Origin: Collinsella sp. AF23-4AC
GTDB taxonomy: Bacteria; Actinomycetota; Coriobacteriia; Coriobacteriales; Coriobacteriaceae
Length of the DNA: 64,000 nucleotides
NCBI RefSeq assembly: GCF_003462685.1
Contig: NZ_QRVE01000002.1
Span: forward strand, 263,928 to 327,927
Direction: 5' to 3'
The notes under the pieces: generated by a model
Databases searched by the model: none
What the model saw: only the letters and a program-made list of their open reading frames with translations
Told to the model about the DNA's origin: nothing
Position numbers and translations under genes: made by a program
In this document: piece by piece, positions 16,998 to 24,680 of the stretch
Layout: each line of letters opens with the position of its first letter
How positions within the stretch are numbered: the stretch's first letter is position 1

Positions 16998-17756
16998 GTG
17001 CTCAAAGCAGTCGTTTTCGATATGGACGAGACGCTTCTCAGCATCAACCTCAACGCGTTCATCCTTCGCTATTTTAAGGATGTCTCTTCGATGCTCGCGG
17101 ATATCGGGCGCCGCAGCCGCGGTGGCACGATGGCACGCCTCGGCACCATCCTGGTCGACCTCAACGCCAATCGCCGCAGCGGCACGGACAACCGCACCAA
17201 TCTTGAGTTTTACCAAGAAGAGGTCGAGCGCCGATGCGGGATCTGCCTCTCCGATCCCCTCATCTACGAGGCGTTTACCTACTACGACCGCGAAGTTCTT
17301 CCGTACAAGAACGACGATGTCATCAACGCCCACGCCATGCCGGGCGCACACGCCGCGCTTCAGGCCGTACAGGACGCAGGACTACGCTGCGCGCTCTTTA
17401 CCAACCCCAGCTTTCCCCAGGGAGCCATCGAGTGCCGCATGGGTTGGGGCGGGCTGGCCGACGCCCCCTTTGAGCTCGTCACGCACATGGGAAACACCAC
17501 CCGCTGCAAGCCCGATGCCACCTACTATCTAGAGCAGCTTCAGGTGATGGAACTCGAGCCACACGAGGTCCTTATGGTGGGCAACGACCCCAAGCGTGAC
17601 TTCCCCAGTCCCGCCTGCGGCATTCAAACCGCCTATGTTGGCCAGGGAAAACCCGGCCGAGCCACCTGGCGCGGAACCATGGAAGACTTCGCCCGCGACT
17701 TTAACGCCGTAGTAGAAGCCTTCTACGAACACCAAGTAGCCGACGAACTGTCATAG
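16998..17756 (+). CDS. HAD-superfamily hydrolase
   Basis: A 252-residue phosphatase-like protein. HAD motif I is VVFDMDETLL near residue 5-14, motif II lies around CALFTNPSFPQ, motif III lysine is in TTRCKPDATYY, and motif IV is MVGNDPKRDFPSPACGIQTAYVG. The cap region follows motif I and is helical. The substrate is unknown. I chose GTG 16998, which places motif I at the N-terminus and has GAAAGG 7 nt upstream, over the longer frame from 16827. It converges on the cysteine-desulfidase-type gene across repeat copy B. Confidence 0.85.
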   Translation: MLKAVVFDMDETLLSINLNAFILRYFKDVSSMLADIGRRSRGGTMARLGTILVDLNANRRSGTDNRTNLEFYQEEVERRCGICLSDPLIYEAFTYYDREVLPYKNDDVINAHAMPGAHAALQAVQDAGLRCALFTNPSFPQGAIECRMGWGGLADAPFELVTHMGNTTRCKPDATYYLEQLQVMELEPHEVLMVGNDPKRDFPSPACGIQTAYVGQGKPGRATWRGTMEDFARDFNAVVEAFYEHQVADELS

Positions 17757-17803
17757 GACCCCTCGCCTCAAACAAAATAACGCCGCAGGTTGAGCATAAG
17801 TCA

Positions 17804-17913
17804 GCGAAAACGCCCCTAAGCGAGCAATGTGCCTTGAAAGAGGAGGGCATAGGCCTTCTGGCCATGCCCGACGATTGAAAGGCAGATTGCCGCTTAGGGG
17901 CGTTTGCAGCGTC
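17804..17913 (+). repeat. Structured repeat element, copy B (putative RNA)
   Basis: It has the same core as copy A but a wholly different, still perfect 15-bp basal helix (17808-17822 with 17891-17905). GCAA/TTGC (17824-27/17887-90), TGCCTT/AAGGCA (17830-35/17879-84) and the terminal stem GGGCAT/ATGCCC plus GGCC/GGCC with loop TTCT are kept. Both copies are flanked by GCGA on the left and GCAGCGTC on the right. It lies between two convergent genes. Confidence 0.75.
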
Positions 17914-17945
17914 GACTGGTTACGCGGTTTGGTAAAACCGCGCAA

Positions 17946-19265
17946 CTAGCAGACTCGAGTCTTGCCGATCATGATGTTGAGGATCTCGACGTCAGTATCT
18001 TTCATACCCACACGGCCCACGTAGCCCATGCTGGCGATTGTCTGCTCAACGGTATCCTGGATCAGGCCCTCGCCGGCGCGGAAGCCGCGACCCTGCATAG
18101 CCATATCATGGCCCAGAATCGCCGCATCAACGGCAGCCGAGATCTTGGCGGCACAACTCGCCTTGGCGCCGTCGCACACGATGCCGCCCACGTTGCCAAG
18201 CGTATTCGAGACCGTCGCGCCAATCTGTTCGCGCGTGCCACCGCACAGCCAGGTAATCGCAGCGCCGGCGCCGCACGCAGCGCAAATAGCACCGCAAAAC
18301 GCCGAGAGCGCACCAATATAGCTCTTGATATGCACGGCGATAAGATCGGACAGCATCACGGCGCGCACCAGGCGCTCGTGGTCGCAACGCAGGTACTCGG
18401 CATACTCCATGACGGGCAATGCGCAGGTAATGCCCTGATTGCCCGAGCCGCACACAATGGCGACCGGCAGCGCGCAGCCGTTCATGCGAGCGTCGGATCC
18501 GGCGGCCGCACGGGCACGGGCACGGCAGGCGACGTCATCGGCACGAGCACCCAGCAGCGTACGACCCACCTCGGCGCCCCAAGCGTGCGCAAGGCCCTCA
18601 GCACTGATCGCGCCATTCAGCTCAATCTGACGCCCAACGACAGCGCGGGCACCATCGATATCGCCGTCCTCGATAAAGTCGATGATGGACTCAATCGACA
18701 TGGGCGTGTCAGCGCTATCTGCCGCGCGCTCGGCCACCACGCGCTCGGCGCAGGCGGCACACTCCCCCGCCGACTTGCCGCATACCGGAATACCGTCGAG
18801 GGTATGGCACGTGACATTGGTGTGGTGGTCGGTAATCTCGACGACCGCGGTATGGCCCCCGGCCGTCGCAGTCACCTTAATGTAGAGGTTGGGCACGCCC
18901 TCGACAAGCGACACATCGCAGTAGCCGGCGTCGGCAAGGAGCTCGGCCACGCGAGCGCGGTCTTCATCGTCAACGCTCTCGAGCACCTCGAGCGCGCTCT
19001 TAGCGTCGCCGCCCACGGCACCCAGCACGGCCGCGGCTTCAATACCGTGCATACCGCCCGAGTTGGGCACGGTCACGCTCTTAACGTTCTTGATAATGTT
19101 GCCCGAGCATGCAACATCCATATGATCGGGTTCGCAACCGAGCGTCTGACTCGCCAGCGCCGCCGCATAGGCAACGGCAATGGGCTCGGTGCAGCCGAGT
19201 GCACAGACAAGTTCGCGGTTCAAAACATCGCAAAACGCGGCATCACGGATGGAATCGGTAGGCAT
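17946..19265 (-). CDS. L-cysteine desulfidase / Fe-S L-serine dehydratase alpha-like protein (UPF0597/CyuA family)
   Basis: A 439-residue protein. The family N-terminus ALGCTEPIAVAYAAA, GNIIKNVKSVTVPNSGG, GNQGITCALPVM and the C-terminal GGIVCDGAKASCAAKISAA are all present, with conserved cysteines expected to bind a [4Fe-4S] cluster. Members degrade L-cysteine to pyruvate, ammonia and sulfide, and are also annotated as serine dehydratase alpha-like. Sulfide release would fit the sulfhydrylase at 11929-13212, although the genes are not linked. ATG 19265 has CAGGAG 6 nt upstream. Preference for cysteine over serine is not decidable by eye. Confidence 0.85.
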   Translation of the reverse strand: MPTDSIRDAAFCDVLNRELVCALGCTEPIAVAYAAALASQTLGCEPDHMDVACSGNIIKNVKSVTVPNSGGMHGIEAAAVLGAVGGDAKSALEVLESVDDEDRARVAELLADAGYCDVSLVEGVPNLYIKVTATAGGHTAVVEITDHHTNVTCHTLDGIPVCGKSAGECAACAERVVAERAADSADTPMSIESIIDFIEDGDIDGARAVVGRQIELNGAISAEGLAHAWGAEVGRTLLGARADDVACRARARAAAGSDARMNGCALPVAIVCGSGNQGITCALPVMEYAEYLRCDHERLVRAVMLSDLIAVHIKSYIGALSAFCGAICAACGAGAAITWLCGGTREQIGATVSNTLGNVGGIVCDGAKASCAAKISAAVDAAILGHDMAMQGRGFRAGEGLIQDTVEQTIASMGYVGRVGMKDTDVEILNIMIGKTRVC

Positions 19266-19439
19266 AGGTATCTCCTGCTTGCATAACGGGCTAGGCTCTC
19301 AAAAAATGTTAGCTCCTTTATTTGATAACAATGCATCAAAAACCGCAACCATGGTTCCGGCGGACGGCGCTCAAACGCAAACTGACGACATTCATTCACG
19401 AGAAGCCAGTCTTGTTGCCTGCTAAAGCGTTTGACCAAA

Positions 19440-19455
19440 AAACGCTCGAGCGTTT
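19440..19455. promoter_or_regulatory. Perfect 16-bp palindrome upstream of rpiB
   Basis: AAACGCTCGAGCGTTT is a perfect palindrome, 83 nt upstream of the rpiB start and 3 nt downstream of TTGACC, a good -35 hexamer. No well-spaced -10 was identified. A transcription-factor operator is inferred. Confidence 0.4.
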
Positions 19456-19537
19456 ACGCAAAAGTCGCGCTATCATGCAGTCGAACGCGGTAAACACCTT
19501 TAGCATTTGCGCCGCACAGACCAGAGAGGAACCATCC

Positions 19538-20005
19538 ATGAAGATCGGTATCGGTAACGACCACGCCGCCGTCGAGCTCAAGAACATCATCTCCGAGCAC
19601 CTGAAGGAGCGCGGCTGCGAGGTCGTGAACTTTGGCACCGACACCTCCGAGAGCTTTGACTACCCCATCGCCGGCTACAAGGTGGGTAAGGCCGTTGCCA
19701 ACGGCGACGTCGACCTGGGCATCCTGATCTGCGGCACCGGCGTCGGTATCAGCCTGGCTGCTAACAAGGTAGAGGGCGTGCGCGCCGTCGTGTGCTCCGA
19801 GCCCTTCAGTGCCAAGCTCTCCCGCATGCATAACAATACCAACGTGCTCGCCTTTGGCGCCCGCGTCGTGGGCTCCGAGCTCGCCAAGATGATTGTCGAC
19901 GAGTGGCTCGACGCCGAGTTTGAGGGCGGTCGTCACGAGCGTCGCGTTAACCTCCTCAACGAGATCGACCACACGCGCGGCCTCAAGGTCGTCGACGAGG
20001 CCTAA
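19538..20005 (+). CDS. rpiB: Ribose-5-phosphate isomerase B
   Basis: A 155-residue RpiB/LacA-type isomerase interconverting ribose-5-phosphate and ribulose-5-phosphate. Key parts: GIGNDHAAVELKNII with the family His, DLGILICGTGVGISLAANK with the catalytic Cys, and MHNNTNVLAFGARVVG. ATG 19538 has AGAGGA upstream; the longer frame has no signal. It is monocistronic, with a GC-rich hairpin immediately downstream. Galactose-6-phosphate isomerase subunits are related but are normally paired, so RpiB is preferred. Confidence 0.93.
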   Translation: MKIGIGNDHAAVELKNIISEHLKERGCEVVNFGTDTSESFDYPIAGYKVGKAVANGDVDLGILICGTGVGISLAANKVEGVRAVVCSEPFSAKLSRMHNNTNVLAFGARVVGSELAKMIVDEWLDAEFEGGRHERRVNLLNEIDHTRGLKVVDEA

Positions 20006-20032
20006 ACCAGTCAGTGTCACAAGCTAACAGCA

Positions 20033-20067
20033 GGGGCCCGCTCGGAACTCATGTCCGAGCGGGCCCC
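20033..20067 (+). terminator. Hairpin after rpiB
   Basis: A 14-bp perfect GC-rich stem (ggggcccgctcgga with tccgagcgggcccc), 7-nt loop. The downstream T content is low (TTCATAG), so it may also act as an mRNA 3'-end protecting hairpin. Confidence 0.65.
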
Positions 20068-20084
20068 TTCATAGATTATGGAAT

Positions 20085-20118
20085 AAAAGGGCGCCGCGGA
20101 TGGAGTTCCGCGGCGCCC
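20085..20118 (-). terminator. ndk terminator
   Basis: A 12-bp stem gggcgccgcgga/ttccgcggcgccc region, loop TGGAG-side, followed by TTTTATTCC on the minus strand. It lies beside the rpiB hairpin, insulating the convergent genes. Confidence 0.85.
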
Positions 20119-20156
20119 AAGCCACACGCTAACAGCTTTAAGGAGTCAAAGCTGGT

Positions 20157-20561
20157 TTAGCCAAAGAAGCGCTTGATCTCGATCTCGGCGTTCTCCAGGC
20201 AGTCGGAGCCGTGGATCACGTTGGCGTTGACATCGACGGCAAAGTCGCCGCGGATGGTACCAGGAGCAGCGTCAAGCGGATTAGTAGCGCCCATGAGGGT
20301 GCGCATCTTAGCAACAGCGGAGAGACCGGAAACGACCATCTTGACGACCGGACCGCTCGTCATAAAGTCACAGAGACCGCCAAAGAAGGGCTTGTCGGCC
20401 AGATGGGCGTAGTGCTCCTCGACGGTAGCGCGCTCGAGCGTGGTCATCTCCATGCGCTCGATGACAAGGCCGCTGCGCTCGATGCGAGCAACGATCTCGC
20501 CGATTTTGCGATCGCGCACGGCGTCGGGCTTAATCATGATGAAGGTCTTCTCGATAGCCAT
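20157..20561 (-). CDS. ndk: Nucleoside diphosphate kinase
   Basis: A 134-residue Ndk that transfers gamma-phosphate among nucleotides through phospho-His. FIMIKPDAVRDRKIGEI is at the N-terminus and the active-site histidine sits in VNANVIHGSDCLENAE (His117). ATG 20561 has AAAGG 7 nt upstream. The length is slightly short but normal. It is monocistronic with its own promoter and terminator. Confidence 0.97.
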   Translation of the reverse strand: MAIEKTFIMIKPDAVRDRKIGEIVARIERSGLVIERMEMTTLERATVEEHYAHLADKPFFGGLCDFMTSGPVVKMVVSGLSAVAKMRTLMGATNPLDAAPGTIRGDFAVDVNANVIHGSDCLENAEIEIKRFFG

Positions 20562-20946
20562 AAGGTAGCCTTTCAAGTAGGTTCGCGCGTGCCCAAGTCC
20601 CATTCCGGCACCCGCCTGGACTGCATCGTAACAGAGTTTTAGCTGCAGTTAAACAAAAAGCTGTTTATTGAAACGCTACAATTTATTAAAGCGCTCCATA
20701 TGTGTCACTTCTGTTTCGAAGCTCGATTAGAGTACCATCCGACTGCCCATCAACCGCATCGAGCAGAGCAGACGGTCGGTTGCCGCCCGCGAACGTACCC
20801 CCTTCACAACCTGCCCAAAGGTCCTACAGAACTTCTCGACAAGCCCCTCCCCCATAGCAACAAAATACGGACGCCCACATCAGCAGACGCCCGTAAAGCA
20901 AAAAACGATTCCTCAATACATGGCAAAAACGGCTTCGGCCAAACCC
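20562..20946. other. ndk promoter region and argH 3' flank
   Basis: A good ndk promoter is visible on the minus strand: TTTAAC (20653-20648), 17-bp spacer, TACGAT (20630-20625). The rest, 20654-20946, shows no convincing gene on either strand. A short GGC/GCC hairpin followed by GTTTTTG near 20930-20945 is the only terminator-like signal for argH and is weak. Confidence 0.5.
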
Positions 20947-22377
20947 TTACTTTACCCCGTGGCCCATCTCGACGACCTTGGTCAGCGATCCAAACACGCC
21001 CTCGTCGGTCACGAGCTGTGCCTCGGCGCGCTCAAGCTGCACGGCAACGGCGGCAGGGGCGGTACCGCCCTCGGTCGTACGCGCGGCGACAATTGAGGGG
21101 ATGTCGAGCGCCTCGGTAATATCGCGTTCAAAGAGCGGGCTTGCCTCCTGGAACACCTCAAACGGCAGGTCCTCAAGATTGCAGCTACGCTTCTCACACA
21201 TCAGGACCAGATGGCCCACCACGGCATGTGCCTCGCGGAACGGCAGACCACGCTTGGCCAGGTAATCGGCAACATCGGTGGCGGCAAGGTGCCCCACGCC
21301 GCACTCGCGCGCCATGGTATCCTCGTTGACGGTCCAGGTCGAAATCATACCGGCCATAACGGACAGGCACTGCATGAGCGTATGGGCGGTATCGAGCGCG
21401 CCTTCCTTGTCCTCCTGCAAGTCCTTGTTATAAGCGAGCGGCAAGCCCTTCATGGTCACGAGCAGCTGCACCAGGTTGCCATAGACTCGGCCGCTCTTGC
21501 CGCGGATAAGCTCGGCAAAGTCGGGATTCTTCTTCTGCGGCATGATGGACGAGCCGGTGGAGTACGAGTCGGAAAGCGTGATAAAGCCAAATTCGGAGCT
21601 CGACCACAGCACGATCTCCTCGGAAAGACGCGACAGGTGCATAGCCATAACGGAGCCGGCGTAATGCAGATCGAGCAGGAAATCGCGATCGGAAACAGCG
21701 TCGAGCGAATTAGGGATCACACCCGCAAAGCCAAGTTCGGCAGCCGTCATCTGGCGATCGAGCGGATAGCTCGTGCCGGCAAGCGCGGCAGCACCCAGCG
21801 GGCAGTTGTCGGCGGCATCAAAGGCGGCCTTCAGGCGCGTAAAGTCGCGCGCGAACATCCAGGAATACGCCAGCAGATGATGCGACAGCAGTACGGGCTG
21901 AGCATGCTGCATGTGCGTGTAGCCCGGCAGAATCACCTTGTCGTACTTCTTAGCCGCATCCACCAGCACATGGCGCAGCTCAAGATTGGCCTCCATGAGC
22001 TCCTTGGCCAGCGCCTTGACGCCCAGGCGTGTGTCGGTCGCCACCTGGTCGTTGCGCGAACGTCCGGTATGCAAGCGCTTACCGGCCTCGCCGATGCGAC
22101 GCGTCAGCTCGCTCTCGATGGACATATGAATGTCTTCGTCGTTGATGTCGAAGGTGAAGTTGCCGGCATCGATATCCTGTTCGATTCCAGTCAGGCCCTT
22201 GGCAATCGCTTGCTCGTCCTCGGCACTGATGATGCCCTGGGCCGCCAGCATTTTGGCATGCGCCTTAGAGCCGGCGATATCCTGCTTATAGAGATGTTTG
22301 TCGACCGGCAGCGACGCGCCAAACTCCTGCGTGACCTCGGCCACGCCCGCCTCAAAACGACCGCCCCAAAGAGCCAT
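20947..22377 (-). CDS. argH: Argininosuccinate lyase
   Basis: A 476-residue lyase that makes arginine and fumarate. MALWGGRFEAG is the typical ArgH start, followed by SIESELTRRIGEAGKRLHTGRS-type sequence ending RSRNDQVATD, PGYTHMQHAQPV with the catalytic His, and the fumarase/ASL signature GSSIMPQKKNPDFAELIRGK. ATG 22377 follows a GGGGACGG stretch; the frame upstream lacks ribosome sites. It lies downstream of argG on the same strand but 520 bp away, separated by a hairpin and a small gene, so it may be transcribed partly on its own. Confidence 0.96.
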   Translation of the reverse strand: MALWGGRFEAGVAEVTQEFGASLPVDKHLYKQDIAGSKAHAKMLAAQGIISAEDEQAIAKGLTGIEQDIDAGNFTFDINDEDIHMSIESELTRRIGEAGKRLHTGRSRNDQVATDTRLGVKALAKELMEANLELRHVLVDAAKKYDKVILPGYTHMQHAQPVLLSHHLLAYSWMFARDFTRLKAAFDAADNCPLGAAALAGTSYPLDRQMTAAELGFAGVIPNSLDAVSDRDFLLDLHYAGSVMAMHLSRLSEEIVLWSSSEFGFITLSDSYSTGSSIMPQKKNPDFAELIRGKSGRVYGNLVQLLVTMKGLPLAYNKDLQEDKEGALDTAHTLMQCLSVMAGMISTWTVNEDTMARECGVGHLAATDVADYLAKRGLPFREAHAVVGHLVLMCEKRSCNLEDLPFEVFQEASPLFERDITEALDIPSIVAARTTEGGTAPAAVAVQLERAEAQLVTDEGVFGSLTKVVEMGHGVK

Positions 22378-22495
22378 GGAACCGTCCCCTTTCTCCAAAT
22401 ACCAAAACAAGCGCCCAAAGCAATGCGCCATATCGCTAAAGCGATTTTTCAACCGCTAGTTTTACACATTCCCCACCGTGTGCGGAGCCATGTAG

Positions 22496-22666
22496 CTAAT
22501 TTGCAAAGAAGTGACGCGCCATGCACTTGGCGCCCAACGTCTCCCTCCGGATGTTGCCCTGCGAACCATCGATCCAGGCCTTCAGGCTCATAGGGACGTC
22601 CTCGACCCTTGCAGCATCGAACTCGGGTGCGAGGGCAAGTAAAGCATGCGCGATAGCATTGAACAT
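22496..22666 (-). CDS. Small unrecognised protein (56 aa) between argG and argH
   Basis: ATG 22664-22666 follows GAGGAG at 8-9 nt spacing and opens a 56-codon frame ending at TAG 22496. The product begins MFNAIAHALLALAPEFDAAR, continues with PMSLKAWIDGSQGNIRRE, and ends KCMARHFFAN. There is no signal peptide or membrane helix. It uses codons similar to its neighbours and has a real ribosome site, so it is probably expressed. I do not recognise a family. Location between argG and argH suggests a link to arginine synthesis only by position. Confidence 0.5.
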   Translation of the reverse strand: MFNAIAHALLALAPEFDAARVEDVPMSLKAWIDGSQGNIRRETLGAKCMARHFFAN

Positions 22667-22717
22667 AATGGATACTCCTCATATATATAGGCGCAGAACC
22701 GCCAAATTGATAGAAGG

Positions 22718-22745
22718 AGCCCCGCCGGACAACCCCGGCGGGGCT
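22718..22745 (-). terminator. GC-rich hairpin between argG and the small gene
   Basis: An 11-bp perfect stem (agccccgccgg with ccggcggggct), 6-nt loop; the 3' flank on the minus strand is CCTTCTATC, so it is a poor intrinsic terminator. It could be a processing or stability hairpin. Confidence 0.5.
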
Positions 22746-22899
22746 CGGACTCAGCCGCAGACGCGGCATCATATATGCGGGCGGAACGTAGGGGCCACCG
22801 ATGTTAAGAAGTGTCAGCAAGCATAACGAAAGGTAGGGACCCCGTGCGCCCGTTATGTATCACGCGGATGGGCCGCGCGGATACCAAGGGAAGGAGGCG

Positions 22900-24126
22900 C
22901 TAGGCCTGGGCGGCAGCAGAGCTGGGGCCCTGGACCTTTGCCCACGTCTTGAGCGACAGCGTATCGATCTCGATAAAGCCGGCGCTGGCCTTCTCGTCAA
23001 ACGTGGTGTCGCGGTCGTAGGTAGCCAGACCGTAGTCGTAGAGGCTGAAGGGGCTCTTGCGGCCGACGACATGGCAGTTGCCCTTAAAGAACTTCAGACG
23101 GACAGTGCCGGTCACGAACTTCTGGGTATCGGCCATAAAGGCATCGAGCGCGTTTTTGAGCGGGCTGTACCACTGGCCGTTGTACACGGCGGTGGCCCAA
23201 TCCTGCTCGAGCTTGATCTTGGTCTTGAGCAGGTCGCCCTCGACGCAGATGTCCTCGAGCGCCTTGTGGGCGGTGATGAGCGTCAGGGCTCCGGGAACCT
23301 CATAGCACTCACGGCTCTTGAGGCCCACCAGACGATCCTCGACCAAATCGAGGCGGCCAAAGCCATTGTCGCCGGAGATCTTGTTGAGGGCGATGACGAT
23401 CTCGGAGAGCTTCATCTTCTTGCCGTCGACGGCGACGGGCTTGCCGGCCTCAAACTCAATCTCGGTGTAGGTCGGGGTGTCCGGCGTGTCCTCGGGGTTC
23501 TTGGTCATAACCCAGGCGTCGTCGAGCGGCTCGTTCCAGGGATCCTCCAGGTGACCGCACTCAATGGCACGACCCCACAGGTTGTCGTCGATGGAGTAGG
23601 GGTTGTCGTTGGCACCCTCGGGAACCGGCACGTTGTGGGCGTGGGCATAGGCGACCTCGTCGGGACGGCACTTCAGGTCCCACTCGCGAACCGGGGCGAT
23701 AACTTTGAGCTCGGGGTCGAGGGCCTTGACGGCGGCCTCAAAACGGACCTGGTCGTTACCCTTGCCGGTGCAGCCGTGGGCGACGTAGGTCGCGCCAAAC
23801 TCGTGGGCGACCTCAACAAGCTTCTTGGCAAGCAGCGGGCGAGACAGGGCGGAGAGCAGCGGGTACTTGTTCTCGTACATGGAGTTTGCTGCGATGGCTT
23901 TGGTCAGGAACTCATCGGAGAACTCGTCGCGCAGGTCGAGCACCTGGCAATCGAGAACGCCCAGGTCGAGCGCCTTCTGCTTCTTGGCATCCAGTCCGGT
24001 CTCTTCCTGGCCCACGTTGCCGCAGACACAAACGACATCGAGATTCTTCTCGTCCTGGAGCCACTTGACACATACGGATGTATCAAGACCACCGGAATAT
24101 GCGAGAACGACTTTTTCCTTGCTCAT
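22900..24126 (-). CDS. argG: Argininosuccinate synthase
   Basis: A 408-residue ATP-dependent ligase joining citrulline and aspartate. The N-terminal ATP pyrophosphatase P-loop is LAYSGGLDTSVCVKWL; YVAHGCTGKGNDQVRFE and SIDDNLWGRAIECGHLEDP are the other family signatures. ATG 24126 has AAAGGA upstream. The leader is about 375 nt from a plausible promoter and contains an Arg-rich short ORF, pointing to translation-linked control by arginyl-tRNA. Confidence 0.97.
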   Translation of the reverse strand: MSKEKVVLAYSGGLDTSVCVKWLQDEKNLDVVCVCGNVGQEETGLDAKKQKALDLGVLDCQVLDLRDEFSDEFLTKAIAANSMYENKYPLLSALSRPLLAKKLVEVAHEFGATYVAHGCTGKGNDQVRFEAAVKALDPELKVIAPVREWDLKCRPDEVAYAHAHNVPVPEGANDNPYSIDDNLWGRAIECGHLEDPWNEPLDDAWVMTKNPEDTPDTPTYTEIEFEAGKPVAVDGKKMKLSEIVIALNKISGDNGFGRLDLVEDRLVGLKSRECYEVPGALTLITAHKALEDICVEGDLLKTKIKLEQDWATAVYNGQWYSPLKNALDAFMADTQKFVTGTVRLKFFKGNCHVVGRKSPFSLYDYGLATYDRDTTFDEKASAGFIEIDTLSLKTWAKVQGPSSAAAQA

Positions 24127-24331
24127 GGCTGTTTCCTTTCGCCCTTGGTAGCTAGTTAGAACATCGGTCAGTTGCAAGTCACCTTGAGGTCAAAAACCGT
24201 GCAATATCAGGTTATTCAGCAGAATGCATCACAGGCATGCCCTAGAAACATGCGGCTATGTCGTGCTTAAACCCAACGACCTCAAAATGACTCTGTTGAG
24301 GCATTGCGCCCCATGCGGACAGAGACGATTG

Positions 24332-24406
24332 TTATCGTCGTCGGGAAATTGCGCGCTGGCGTCGGATGGCATTGTCTGCAGTGGTGATGATCTTTACGAA
24401 CTGCAT
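24332..24406 (-). CDS. Putative 24-aa arginine-rich leader peptide of argG
   Basis: ATG 24406 follows AAAGGAGAGG and opens a 24-codon frame, MQFVKIITTADNAIRRQRAI followed by SRRR and TAA. Six of the last ten codons are Arg, including three CGA codons just before the stop. This is the composition expected of an amino-acid attenuator leader. Downstream segments can pair alternatively: CCTCAA (24301-24296) with TTGAGG (24285-24280), or TTGAGGTC (24285-24278) with GACCTCAA (24191-24184). The only T-run (24196-24192) follows a weak stem, so the exact off-switch is not resolved. Confidence 0.6.
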   Translation of the reverse strand: MQFVKIITTADNAIRRQRAISRRR

Positions 24407-24509
24407 CTGCCTCTCCTTTCACGTATCGCCGGGCGCAATTCAAATATCGCAAACGGTACCTTTTCCTCGGTAAACGGCTCTTTTGCCGTCTCCGTTTTCG
24501 ATGTTCGCT

Positions 24510-24537
24510 ATATTACGATAAAGTGCACGCTGCGCAA
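24510..24537 (-). promoter_or_regulatory. Candidate argG promoter
   Basis: TTGCGC (24537-24532), 16-bp spacer, TATTA-type box TAATAT (24515-24510) on the minus strand, about 100 nt upstream of the leader ORF. No clear ARG box (ArgR site) was recognised, though several TGAATT half-sites lie nearby. Confidence 0.45.
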
Positions 24538-24680
24538 GCGACAAATTCAAATTTCTGAAAAGTTTTTTCATTAGTTTGTGAATTGCAGTGCAAATACGCA
24601 CCATTCCTGCGAAAATACGCTCGACTACTAGTTGATGGTTATAACGTCTGAAACAATCTCGAAACGAAAGGCGCATTTTT

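Noticed and set aside
20654-20930. 42-codon minus-strand ORF starting MGEGLVEKFCRTFGQVVKGV
   Set aside because: No ribosome site precedes it and its composition is not convincing; left as empty intergenic sequence.
24224-24676. Open frames on both strands in the argG leader region
   Set aside because: The 116-codon plus frame and 78-codon minus frame have no ribosome sites and unlikely composition; the short Arg-rich ORF fits the region better.
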